The notes under the pieces are model-generated. The model was given only the letters and a program-made list of their open reading frames with translations. It made no database searches and was not told the DNA's origin. The position numbers and the translations under genes were made by a program. A DNA stretch of 64,000 nucleotides from Leptolinea sp. UBA5203 (GTDB taxonomy: Bacteria > Chloroflexota > Anaerolineae > Anaerolineales > Anaerolineaceae): NCBI GenBank assembly GCA_002412765.1, contig DHVR01000021.1:17886-81885 (forward strand), in the 5' to 3' direction. Every line of letters starts with the position of its first letter. The stretch's first letter is position 1. Shown here in pieces: positions 34,926 to 43,573 of the stretch.

Positions 34926-36062
34926 TCAAGAAAATGGAATGATACAGTGTTCCAATTCCCGTGGATAATTTGTCAGTCGCCTGCAGCCTGTTTCGGTAAT
35001 GACCAGAGTATCGGAATGGCGGAAACCGCCGTACCCTGGCACATACAATCCCGGTTCATCACTGATGATCATGCCAGGCAGCAGGATGGTATGATCCCCG
35101 GCTTCAATCCAGGGAGCTTCGTGCTCCTGCAAGCCCTTGCCGTGCCCCATGCGGTGACGCAAAAACTTCTCAAAACCAGCCTCGCGGATCACATCCAGGG
35201 CGGCTTTATTGACTTCTGCACAGGTCACCCCCGGCTTGGCTGCTTCCATACCCGCCTTCCAGGCGCCGTACATGGCATTAAAATAAGCCAACTGCTGCTT
35301 ATCGGGTTCGCCTAATATGAAGGTGTGTTCACTTTCGGATTCATAGGTGGCAACCAGTGCGCCAAACCCAGCTTCCACAATATCCCCAGCCTGAGGCAGA
35401 CGATCGCTCATCAAGCCGTGGGGAAACGCGGAGTGCGGGCCGTACAGCACAGCACCGTTGGTCACCCCAAGATTGACCATGACCAATTCACCCATGTCTT
35501 TCTGCATGTGCTCAACGGTCTTGGCACGGGCGTAGTTATAGGCATCCATCTCGTTCAAACGCAGCAGAATGGCTTCACGGGTCTTTTCGACCAGCATATC
35601 CGCGTAAAATCCGGCTTTCTCCATAATGGCAATTTCTTCAGCATCCTTGACCAGACGCATGGTGTAGACCAGATCGCTGATCTTAATATCCGGGCGTTTG
35701 GCACTGACCATCTGCCATTCGCGAACTTCCAGTTTATCCACACCCAGACGTTTGTACTGTTTCATATCCGCCAGCATCCACTCCAATACCGGAGGAATAC
35801 CGGGGAAATCAAAGTAATGCTTGATGTCTTTCACCCATGTTTCTTCGGCCATTTCTTTTTCAAGATGCGGCACATACAACGTGGGATTCCCATTCGCGGG
35901 AATCAACAGCCCAAGGTTTCGTTCAGTGGACTGATGAAAAAATCCACAGGCATAATAGATATTAAAATTATCCAGCAATAAAATCGCGTCCAGACCTTCA
36001 TCCGCCAGACGGGATTGAATTTCTATTGTTTTTCGTTTGTACCAATCCGTAGTTAATTTCAT
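34926..36062 (-). CDS. M24-fold protein C (Xaa-Pro dipeptidase-like, last Glu ligand replaced)
   Basis: 378 aa from ATG 36062 (GGAGGAAG upstream). Creatinase N-domain (about 1-130), M24 domain (about 145-375). Aligned by eye with PepP, the metal positions D-D-H-E-E read E-E-H-E-S: VEAGFGAL, SESEHTF, RMGHGKG, SDEPGLY and FRHSDT. The substrate-site His in GPHSAFPHG is kept. Conservative at four positions but Ser at the fifth, so the metal site may be mononuclear or absent. Neighbouring M24-D is a close paralogue with identical replacements, which suggests selection and not decay. Confidence 0.82.
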   Translation of the reverse strand: MKLTTDWYKRKTIEIQSRLADEGLDAILLLDNFNIYYACGFFHQSTERNLGLLIPANGNPTLYVPHLEKEMAEETWVKDIKHYFDFPGIPPVLEWMLADMKQYKRLGVDKLEVREWQMVSAKRPDIKISDLVYTMRLVKDAEEIAIMEKAGFYADMLVEKTREAILLRLNEMDAYNYARAKTVEHMQKDMGELVMVNLGVTNGAVLYGPHSAFPHGLMSDRLPQAGDIVEAGFGALVATYESESEHTFILGEPDKQQLAYFNAMYGAWKAGMEAAKPGVTCAEVNKAALDVIREAGFEKFLRHRMGHGKGLQEHEAPWIEAGDHTILLPGMIISDEPGLYVPGYGGFRHSDTLVITETGCRRLTNYPRELEHCIIPFS

Positions 36063-36093
36063 GGCTTCCTCCAATGCATGCGATGTCTCAGGC

Positions 36094-37227
36094 TTAATGA
36101 ATCGGTAGAATACAGGTTTCCAACTCGCGCGGGTATTTGGTCATCCGCCGGCAGCCTGTCTCGGTAATCACCAGGGTATCGGAATGGCGGAACCCGCCGT
36201 ACCCCGGCACGTATAAGCCAGGTTCATCACTGATGATCATGCCGGGTTTCAAAATGGTGAAATCACCGGCTTCCACCCAGGGAGCTTCGTGTTCCTGCAG
36301 GCCCTTGCCGTGCCCCATGCGGTGGCGCAGGAACTGTTCATACCCGGCTTCCCGAATCGCATTCAGGGACGCCTCATTGACCGAGGCACAAGTGACACCA
36401 GGTTTGGCCGCATCAATGCCGGCTTTCCAGGCAGCATACATGGCATTGAAATAAGAAATGGTTTGTTTGCTGGGTTCGCCGTACAGGAAAGTATGTTCAC
36501 TTTCCGATTCATAGGTATACACCAGCGCGCCAAAAGCAGCTTCAATAGAGTTTCCATTTTCGGGTAAGCGGTCGCCCATCAATCCATGCGGATGTGCGGA
36601 ATGCGGACCATATAATACAGCCCCATTTACCAATCCTTGATTGACAAAGGTCAATTCGCCCAGCTCTTTCTTCATGCGTTTGACAGTTTCGTCGCGGGCA
36701 AAATGGAAGGCGTTAGTTTCAGTCATTTTATTAAGAATGGCTTCACGGGTCATTTCGACCATATAGTCCGCATAGATACTGGCAGTATCCAGAATTTCAA
36801 TTTCTTCGGGATCCTTGGCCAAACGCATGGTATAAACCAGATCGGTGATTTTGACATGCTTGTTGAGCGTCTGGATAAAGTTCCAATCGCGAATGCCCAG
36901 TTTATCCACGCCAATATACTTTCCAGGCAGGCCTTCCATCATCCACTTGAATACATGCGGTTCCCCGGGGAAGTCAAAATAATATTGCACATCCTTCACC
37001 CAGGTGGCTTCGGCCATTTCTTTTTCCAGGTAGGGCACGTAAAAACAGGGGTCGCCGTATTGGGGAATGTAAAACCCCAACGGGCGTTCTGTGGATTGAT
37101 GAAAAAAGCCGGTGGCATAGTAAATATTGAAGGGGTCCAGGAGCAAAATTCCGTCAATCTGCTCCTCTTCCAATCCAGCTTGAATTTGTTTAGTTTTGCG
37201 TTTGTACCAATCCGTTGATAATTTCAT
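36094..37227 (-). CDS. M24-fold protein D (tandem paralogue of C)
   Basis: 377 aa; AAGGAAG precedes the ATG. Very similar to M24-C along its whole length (KLSTDWYKRKTKQIQ, FNIYYATGFFHQSTERPLG, LYGPHSAHPHGLMGDRLPE, LRHRMGHGKGLQEHEAPW, YGGFRHSDTLVITETGCRR). The metal positions again read E-E-H-E-S. Tandem duplication with retained motifs points to two related substrates or a heteromer. It lies 38 bp after the C69 gene in the peptidase operon. Confidence 0.82.
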   Translation of the reverse strand: MKLSTDWYKRKTKQIQAGLEEEQIDGILLLDPFNIYYATGFFHQSTERPLGFYIPQYGDPCFYVPYLEKEMAEATWVKDVQYYFDFPGEPHVFKWMMEGLPGKYIGVDKLGIRDWNFIQTLNKHVKITDLVYTMRLAKDPEEIEILDTASIYADYMVEMTREAILNKMTETNAFHFARDETVKRMKKELGELTFVNQGLVNGAVLYGPHSAHPHGLMGDRLPENGNSIEAAFGALVYTYESESEHTFLYGEPSKQTISYFNAMYAAWKAGIDAAKPGVTCASVNEASLNAIREAGYEQFLRHRMGHGKGLQEHEAPWVEAGDFTILKPGMIISDEPGLYVPGYGGFRHSDTLVITETGCRRMTKYPRELETCILPIH

Positions 37228-37265
37228 GGTCTGCTTCCTTTTTCAGAAAGGGATAATGGAATACT

Positions 37266-38801
37266 TTAATAAACGGCGCCGTCTTTTTTCCACTGCTTTG
37301 GATCTTCATACGCCCGGCTGGTTTGGGGATTATTCACCAGGGCAAAACGAGTATACAAATTTCCAATCATCTCATCTGCTTTTTCCAACGCCTGCAGCGC
37401 CACCCCATTGGAATAGGTAGTCAGGAAGGCAGCGGCCAGGGCTGGATTGTTTTTATGAAGTTCCAGTGCCGTTTTTTCGATGGCGGGCTGAAGGGTAAAT
37501 AAGTTTTCTTCAAAAGCGTCCCACTCCGGACGCACCACATCCACACTGACTTGATAAAACAAATTCATCAAGTTGCCGATGGTTTCAAAGATCCAGTAAG
37601 CGGAGTCTTTGATATAGTGGCTGTGGGCACCGCAATCCCCCAATTGATAAGCGCGCGGCGTTTCCGTGTTGCAGGCATAAAAGGGCATATGAGGGCCGGC
37701 AGCCGTGGCTGCCAATCCTGCCCAAAACAGACCGCCGATGGCGTTGGGTAAAAAGTCCCGGCTTTGCACTACCCAGGAGGCAATAGTCTGCGGGCAGCCG
37801 ATCACACGGCTTTTATTCCATGCGGGAGCATAACGATAATGTCCCGTAGCGGGATCAATGATATTTTGGCCGCTGTCCTTCTGACCGTACTCGTCCAATT
37901 CCGTTCCGGCGTAGGTGTCTTTCAAAACCATCAGCATGTCTGCTGGAGTCAGCAGCCGATCCGGTTTATTAAAAAGAGGATACGTCTTGGAAGGTTCGTA
38001 GGCATCCAGTGCCAGGCTGGGAGCGAGCAAACTGATCCCCCGCCAGACGCGATGCTGGGAATAATAAGGCTGTTCCAGATCGCCGCGCGGGCGATTGCGG
38101 GTGGCATCGCCATAGGCCAGGGAGGCATTGAACTTGCCGTCTGTTTTGGGATTCCACAGGCCGTGTTTTTCGGCAAAGGGAATCAAGTCCGCATCGCAGA
38201 GATAATTCTTTTTATCGGTTGGGTCAATTTCGGCCAGGCGGAAGGAATTGCCCATGACCACAAAGCAGTCATCGGGGACACGCGCTGCGGCCCAGTGATA
38301 ACCTTGATATTGCTCAAACAGCCAGGCTTCCTGTGGATCACCGACGATGTAATTATCCGTTCTGGCGCCATACTGTTCCGTCATGGAGCCAAGAAACTCC
38401 ACGGCTTCGCGGGCGGTTTTGCAGCGTTCGAGAACCAGGGTCATGATGTGATCTCCAACCACGGTCTCGGGCCAGGGGGTCAGGGTTTCCACTTCTTTCT
38501 TGACCCAGCCGCCAGTGGATGCACCGGCACTGAGTTGGAATTCATTCACCCCACCCGAGATCATATGAATCTCATCGCCGGGTTTGGTACGCATGGTACA
38601 GGTGTAAGCGTAAGTTTCTTCAACCTGGGGGATGACCAGATGGTTTGAATCCGGAATGCGCAGCATTGCCCCCTTTGGGTATTGGCGTCGTGGAAATGAC
38701 GCCAATCGCTGGGCTTCCGTTGAATTGGAGTCACAATTTCTTGCCACCATCACGGAGCCGTCCGCGGTGGCTTTTTTTCCTGCAGCCATCATATAGCACA
38801 T
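37266..38801 (-). CDS. C69 family dipeptidase 2 (PepD-type Ntn hydrolase)
   Basis: 511 aa starting MCYMMAAGKKATADGSVMV, so Cys2 becomes the nucleophile after Met removal. GAGGAAAA precedes the ATG. Shared with dipeptidase 1: SAGASTGGWVKKEVETLTPWPETVVGDHIMT-type block (about 85-115), DNYIVGDPQEAWLFEQYQGYHWAAARVPDD (about 148-177) and NKSRVIGCPQTIASWVVQSRDFLPNAIGGLFWAG (about 330-362). Cytoplasmic broad-specificity dipeptidase by family. Part of M20-C69-M24, the mirror image of the M24-MFS-C69-M20 set that follows. Confidence 0.9.
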   Translation of the reverse strand: MCYMMAAGKKATADGSVMVARNCDSNSTEAQRLASFPRRQYPKGAMLRIPDSNHLVIPQVEETYAYTCTMRTKPGDEIHMISGGVNEFQLSAGASTGGWVKKEVETLTPWPETVVGDHIMTLVLERCKTAREAVEFLGSMTEQYGARTDNYIVGDPQEAWLFEQYQGYHWAAARVPDDCFVVMGNSFRLAEIDPTDKKNYLCDADLIPFAEKHGLWNPKTDGKFNASLAYGDATRNRPRGDLEQPYYSQHRVWRGISLLAPSLALDAYEPSKTYPLFNKPDRLLTPADMLMVLKDTYAGTELDEYGQKDSGQNIIDPATGHYRYAPAWNKSRVIGCPQTIASWVVQSRDFLPNAIGGLFWAGLAATAAGPHMPFYACNTETPRAYQLGDCGAHSHYIKDSAYWIFETIGNLMNLFYQVSVDVVRPEWDAFEENLFTLQPAIEKTALELHKNNPALAAAFLTTYSNGVALQALEKADEMIGNLYTRFALVNNPQTSRAYEDPKQWKKDGAVY

Positions 38802-38828
38802 AAGTCTTTTTCCTCTACCCCGCCCCGT

Positions 38829-40208
38829 TTAGGACTTGGCTCGCTGCGCAAAGGATTCCATAATGGCCGCTGCAAACTTGATTCCACGGATATAGGAATC
38901 AACCGGCATATTCTCATTCGGGGCGTGTAAATTGGATTTTGGCGGGCCAAACCCGGTGATCACCACCGGCATGTCCACCACTTTCTTGATGATGTCTTCC
39001 TGAGTCAAGCCGTTAACCACCGGGACATGTCCGAAGATTTCCGTGGCAGCTTCAATAATCGCCTGAGCTAAATCTTCATTATAGGAAATCTTGTAGGGGG
39101 TACCGCGGGCAGTTAACACCTTGACTTCAATATCCTTGAAGCCGCGTTTCTCCAAATGGGCTTTGAGCTTGATTGCCTGTTTTTCCGGCAGCAAAGCTGG
39201 CGGCAAACGGAAATCAATTTTTGCCGAGGCGGTCGAAGGCACAATGGTCTTCAGTCCTTCACCCAAATAACCACCCTTGATGCCGCAAATGGTGCAGGTA
39301 CCACCGTATTGGCGTTCCTTCATTAATTCATAGGGAGTCTTTCCCCAGGGTAATTCTTTAATGCCAAAGTGATGCAGGACTTTATCCACTTCAATACGGG
39401 CAGATTCAGTGCGCAGTAAGCCTTCATCCACATCATCCGGGGCTTGATAATCCTCAAACCATCCATCAATGGTGATTTCACCCTGCGGCCCAACCATGGT
39501 GTTTAAGGCTTGTACCAGTCGCCAAGCAGGGTTGACCACCCAGGCAGCGTCGCCGGAATAGACGTCATGTTCGGGGCCGTGGGCGATCAGTTCAACATAC
39601 AAGATGGCCTTCAAGCCAAGCTCAATCTGGGGGGCATTGGCCGAGGCGGAGATGTCTCCATCCAGGCAGTGCATGCCGTCCGCTTGAATATCTTCAGTGT
39701 GTTGAATACACCAGGTTTCCAAATGAGGGCTGCCGACTTCTTCTTCGCCCTCAAACAAATATTTCAAATTTAAAGGAGCTTCCCCAAGAACCTGCTGGTA
39801 GGCATAGGTCGCTTTGGCAAAAGCCATAACGCCGCCCTTATTGTCGCAGGCGCCGCGGCCGTATATGATGCCGTCGATGATATGGGCTCCCCAGGGGTCA
39901 GATATCCACTCTTCAAAGGGTTCCGGAGGCTGGACATCATAATGACCATAGCACAGCAGGGTCTTTTCTGCTGCGCCGTTGGAATGGGGAATATTTGCAT
40001 AAATAATGGGGGGTGCACCATCAACCGGTGATTTAATCGCCGGGATATTGTCTTTTTTAAGCAGCTCAATTAATAAATCCGCACATTCTTCCACCCCCAA
40101 ATTCTGCGCTTTTACACTCGGTTGTCGTAATAAAGTTTGCAGGTCTTTTACAAACTCGTCGCGATGGGCATCAATAAAATCAAATACAGGTTGAAGTCTT
40201 TCGTACAT
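38829..40208 (-). CDS. M20 family dipeptidase 2
   Basis: 459 aa; GGAGGAATC precedes the ATG. Complete M20 site: GHYDVQPPEP (about 92), GRGACDNKGG (about 122), EGEEEVGS (about 157), HCLDGD (about 186) and NLHAPNENM (about 433). Closely similar to dipeptidase 1, including the FDFIDAHRDEFVKDLQTLLRQPSV start. It is the first gene downstream of a hairpin at 40276-40308, so it may begin a separate transcript or be reached by read-through from the aminotransferase gene. No promoter was convincing in the 123-bp gap. Confidence 0.9.
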   Translation of the reverse strand: MYERLQPVFDFIDAHRDEFVKDLQTLLRQPSVKAQNLGVEECADLLIELLKKDNIPAIKSPVDGAPPIIYANIPHSNGAAEKTLLCYGHYDVQPPEPFEEWISDPWGAHIIDGIIYGRGACDNKGGVMAFAKATYAYQQVLGEAPLNLKYLFEGEEEVGSPHLETWCIQHTEDIQADGMHCLDGDISASANAPQIELGLKAILYVELIAHGPEHDVYSGDAAWVVNPAWRLVQALNTMVGPQGEITIDGWFEDYQAPDDVDEGLLRTESARIEVDKVLHHFGIKELPWGKTPYELMKERQYGGTCTICGIKGGYLGEGLKTIVPSTASAKIDFRLPPALLPEKQAIKLKAHLEKRGFKDIEVKVLTARGTPYKISYNEDLAQAIIEAATEIFGHVPVVNGLTQEDIIKKVVDMPVVITGFGPPKSNLHAPNENMPVDSYIRGIKFAAAIMESFAQRAKS

Positions 40209-40275
40209 GATTCCTCCGGTCTTAAGGCTGGTATAGGTTTTCTTGACTGCCTAACCCCCCAGGTTATTTATAATG

Positions 40276-40308
40276 ACTCCTGCAAACCACAGAATGATTT
40301 GCAGGAGT
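40276..40308 (-). terminator. Stem-loop after the aminotransferase gene
   Basis: Perfect 11-bp stem (40276-40286 with 40298-40308, 11-nt loop) but only a poor T-tract on the minus strand. A weak terminator or attenuating hairpin between the aminotransferase and M20 genes. Confidence 0.6.
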
Positions 40309-40331
40309 TGGAGGAGAAGAAATTCATCTGG

Positions 40332-41513
40332 TTATGAGCGGACCTTCTTGACAAACCGCTTCATTCGCTCTGCAGCGAGTTTGATGCGATCTGTTGGAGC
40401 AAGCATGGATATCCGCACAAATCGATTGGTTGGGTCGGCGAACAAGGCACCGGGGAAGATTAAAACTTTTTCTTCCTTCAAAAGGCGCAGACAAAATTCA
40501 TCCGGGGTCATCCCCAGGCTGGCAACATCGGTAAAGAGATAGAAACCGGCGCGGGGTTTAACATAACTTAGGCCCATATCATGCAGCGCCTGGCTCATAA
40601 ACGTGCGGCGCTCGTCGTAAATCTTGCGCATCTCACGCACACAATCCTGAGAACCGGTATACGCAGCCAGGGCTGCGGCCTGGGATACGGCCGGGCAGCA
40701 AATGGCGATGGTGTGGGAGGGCTCGGTCAGCATTTCGCAGATGGGTGCCGGGGCGGCCAAAAAGCCAACCCGCCAGCCAGTCATGGCATAGGATTTGGAT
40801 GGTCCATTGAGGGTGATGGTGCGTTCCTTCATGCCGGGGATGGCTGCCACACTGAGGTGCTTGGTGCCGTCAAAAATGATATTTTCATAAATCTCATCGC
40901 TGATCACGATTAGGTCGTGTTCCACAGCGATCTTGGCAATTTCGCGAATGGTATCGGCATCAATCAAGCCAATCGGGTTGCCAGGATTGACAATGGAAAT
41001 GGCTTTGGTTTTCTTGGTGATGCATTTGCGAATTTCTTCTGGTTTATAAGCAAAGTCATCATCCGGGGTGACCTTGGCTTCCACAATTTTCCCGCCCCAC
41101 ATGGTGATGGCTTCATCGTAGGAAGTGTAGCGAGGGGTGGGAACAATCACCTCATCGCCAGGATTGATGATGGCATAACAGGCCAGGAACATGGCCATTT
41201 CAGCGCCAACCGTAACCATGATCTCATTTTCGGGATCATAATCCAGATTATTGTCCCGTTTCATTTTCTCAGCAATGGCCTTGCGCAGTTCGATGGTGCC
41301 ACGTACGTGGGTATAATGCGTTTTGCCAGTTTCCAGTGCTTTTTGGCCTGCTTCAATAATGTGTTTTGGGGTATCCAGATCCGGATCCCCACGCCCCATG
41401 GCGATCACATCATCCAGGGTAGCAGCAATATCCAGTAATTTGGTACGAATACCAACCCCAGGTAATTCTGCCAGATGATTCGATTTCATTCGGTATAATG
41501 CATTCTCACTCAT
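40332..41513 (-). CDS. Class I/II PLP-dependent aminotransferase
   Basis: 393 aa from ATG 41513 (GGAGAGG 7 nt upstream). Fold type I aminotransferase (AspC/AlaT-like): NPGNPIGLIDADTI (about 170), ISDEIYENIIFDG (about 195), PLP-binding Lys in GPSKSYAMTGWRVGF (Lys near 240) and the C-terminal carboxylate Arg region NRFVRISML (about 365). Transfers an amino group between an amino acid and a 2-oxoacid. It follows the AstE-like gene by 21 bp, which suggests it uses the amino acid that deacylation releases (inference). Confidence 0.9.
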   Translation of the reverse strand: MSENALYRMKSNHLAELPGVGIRTKLLDIAATLDDVIAMGRGDPDLDTPKHIIEAGQKALETGKTHYTHVRGTIELRKAIAEKMKRDNNLDYDPENEIMVTVGAEMAMFLACYAIINPGDEVIVPTPRYTSYDEAITMWGGKIVEAKVTPDDDFAYKPEEIRKCITKKTKAISIVNPGNPIGLIDADTIREIAKIAVEHDLIVISDEIYENIIFDGTKHLSVAAIPGMKERTITLNGPSKSYAMTGWRVGFLAAPAPICEMLTEPSHTIAICCPAVSQAAALAAYTGSQDCVREMRKIYDERRTFMSQALHDMGLSYVKPRAGFYLFTDVASLGMTPDEFCLRLLKEEKVLIFPGALFADPTNRFVRISMLAPTDRIKLAAERMKRFVKKVRS

Positions 41514-41534
41514 GTCCAAACCTCTCCAAACCAC

Positions 41535-42533
41535 TTATTTATGAACTAACTCGGTAATTTCACCGTCAAATTTTGCATAGAAAACAGCCCAATCCCCGGT
41601 GTGGGTGGATGGGGTGGTACGCATGCCGAAAGCAGCACCGTCACAGGGGGCAACAACTTCCTGTAATACTTCACCCTGCAGGTTGTATATCTTGGCCATC
41701 AACTCGCCCTTCTTGTAGGGTTTCTTGAAGGCAAAATCAGGTTCGGCAACAAACAGTCCGCTGAAATCGGCCAACACAGTTTCCTGTCCACCGGTATACC
41801 ATTTTTTCTCATAGCGGGGAGTGCCAGGCAGCATCTTGTAGTGATACAGGACGTTCAAAATGGCATCCGCAATTTCCCGGCCATCTTTAAGAAAATCCAG
41901 AGGCATGGTGTGGGAGTATCCACCCAATTCGATGCTGATGGCAGGTTTGCCCTGATCGTGCAATTCGGCCATCGGGCTGCCCTTGGGATGAGGGGATAAA
42001 AAGATATAATCCCAGCCCAAGCCCATCGCCTGACCTAATTCCAAAGCAGCATCAGAAGGGGCACGGAACATGGTCTTATCCAGGAAGGAGTGATCTCCAC
42101 CCGAGTGAATGCTGATTTCCATATCAGCAGAAGCAACCAAAGCCTGCTTGTGTGCCCAGGCGACACGCTCGGTAAAGCGGCCGTCAGGGGAACCGGGATA
42201 GACACGATTCATGTCATAGGCGAACATATCCAATGGATTGCCGCGGTCACCGGCTTCAAAAGCAGGTACATTCATGGCGGCTACACAAACCACAGCACCG
42301 CTCAATTTTTTTGGATCAATATCATGAATCAAATTAATGATGGCCAGAGGACCCTGGGGTTCGTCGCCGTGAATACAAGCATTAACCCATAAGACAGGAC
42401 CGTCTTTGGCACCGTTGATGATGGTTACCGGCATGGATGCTGGCCGACCACTTGGGTGATTGGTGGCAAGAATCTCTCCGTGTGCAATGGTTCCAGGTGC
42501 CGCTACTGCAGTACCAATTTCTCGTTTTGCCAT
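41535..42533 (-). CDS. AstE/AspA-family zinc deacylase 2
   Basis: 332 aa from ATG 42533 (GGAGG upstream). Zinc and active-site motifs are complete: NACIHGDEPQG (about 55-65), DMNRVYPG (about 110), ISIHSGGDH (about 142) and IELGGYS (about 206). A lipoyl-like beta module (FAFKKPYKKGELMAKI, about 260-275) is at the C-terminus, as in N-acyl-diaminobutyrate deacetylases. Related to but clearly diverged from deacylase 1. Sits between a VOC and an aminotransferase gene, an arrangement reminiscent of ectoine-type degradation (deacetylase plus transaminase). Confidence 0.85.
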   Translation of the reverse strand: MAKREIGTAVAAPGTIAHGEILATNHPSGRPASMPVTIINGAKDGPVLWVNACIHGDEPQGPLAIINLIHDIDPKKLSGAVVCVAAMNVPAFEAGDRGNPLDMFAYDMNRVYPGSPDGRFTERVAWAHKQALVASADMEISIHSGGDHSFLDKTMFRAPSDAALELGQAMGLGWDYIFLSPHPKGSPMAELHDQGKPAISIELGGYSHTMPLDFLKDGREIADAILNVLYHYKMLPGTPRYEKKWYTGGQETVLADFSGLFVAEPDFAFKKPYKKGELMAKIYNLQGEVLQEVVAPCDGAAFGMRTTPSTHTGDWAVFYAKFDGEITELVHK

Positions 42534-42583
42534 AAAAACCTCCGCTTTTAAGAATGAAACATTTTTATAGGCCAAATGGATGA

Positions 42584-43471
42584 TTACCGAGGGCGAGGAC
42601 GATAGCCGCGGCTCGTTTCATAGGGCTCAATTAATTCAATAGTCACACCATGATTATCTTCGGGATACACAAAGGCTTCAAAACCATCTTCGCGATCCAA
42701 ATAAATCTTGTGTTGATACAAAGACACACCAGCTTTCTTGACTCGGTTAACCGCCTCGCGGATATCATCCACTTCCACAGCCAGATGTTCGAGCCCTTCC
42801 CCATGTTTCTGCATGAATTGGTAAACCCGATTTTCAGGGTCATCCGTTTCTACCAGATGCAGCCACATGCGGTCGTTGCCGGTTTCGATCATCATATCTT
42901 TCTGGGTGCCATAGTGCTGATCTTCACGAAGGCCAACCGCTTTCATACCAAACAGTTTTTCAAATTTTTCACAAGCCGCGTGCACATTCTTGACCGCCAC
43001 ACCAATATGCTGAATGCCGAGAATGTTATCACCAGTACATTGTTCTTTAACAAAACCATAGCTGGTGGTATGCGGCTGGATCAATTCAACCGTGAAACCA
43101 ATGCCGTCATCCGGAAAGACAAAGGCTTCAAAACCGTCGGCAGCATTAAAAATCGTATCTTCAAAAATCGGCACACCGATTTTTCGTAAGTGGGCCACAT
43201 CTGCTTCGATATCATTGGTTTCGAAAGCCAGATGCTCCAGATTTTCGCCGTGTTTTTTCAAAAATTTGTTCACCCGGGATTCAGGGTTCCAGTTCTGAAC
43301 AAGATGCAGCCAGCAGCCATTTCGAATCATAATTCGTGCGTCAAGCTGAAATCCTTTTCCTTGATCATTCCGATAATCCTGCGCTACCAAGCCAAATAAT
43401 TTTTCATAAGTTTCGCAGGCCTTCTTTAGGTCATCCACCACGAAACCAATGTGATGTAGATTTGTAATCAT
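42584..43471 (-). CDS. Two-module VOC protein (glyoxalase/epimerase fold)
   Basis: 295 aa made of two tandem VOC domains, each like methylmalonyl-CoA epimerase: LHHIGFVVDDLKKACETYEKLFGL (about 4-27) and IQHIGVAVKNVHAACEKFEKLFGM (about 151-174). Each half has EHLAFETNDIE/EHLAVEVDDIR and ends in a Glu (FTVELIQP and VTIELIEP), giving the usual His/Glu metal ligands twice. A dioxygenase, lyase or epimerase cannot be told apart. First gene after transporter 3 and its weak terminator. Confidence 0.85.
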   Translation of the reverse strand: MITNLHHIGFVVDDLKKACETYEKLFGLVAQDYRNDQGKGFQLDARIMIRNGCWLHLVQNWNPESRVNKFLKKHGENLEHLAFETNDIEADVAHLRKIGVPIFEDTIFNAADGFEAFVFPDDGIGFTVELIQPHTTSYGFVKEQCTGDNILGIQHIGVAVKNVHAACEKFEKLFGMKAVGLREDQHYGTQKDMMIETGNDRMWLHLVETDDPENRVYQFMQKHGEGLEHLAVEVDDIREAVNRVKKAGVSLYQHKIYLDREDGFEAFVYPEDNHGVTIELIEPYETSRGYRPRPR

Positions 43472-43538
43472 GCTCTATCCTCCAAAAAAGATTTTCATTC
43501 TGTTTGCTTAGTGTTAATTGAAAGGATGAATTCTTAAA

Positions 43539-43561
43539 TTTACCGAAAAATAATCGGCAAA
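43539..43561 (-). terminator. Weak terminator after the transporter 3 ATPase gene
   Basis: 7-bp stem (43539-43545 with 43555-43561) with one G-U in minus-strand RNA, then a T-rich stretch. It separates the transporter operon from the VOC gene. Confidence 0.5.
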
Positions 43562-43573
43562 TAGTTTACCTTT

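Noticed and set aside
41535..42533. Calling the locus an ectoine-degradation cluster
   Set aside because: The dehydratase, ornithine-cyclodeaminase-like and aldehyde dehydrogenase genes and an ectoine transporter are absent, and importers are of the peptide type.
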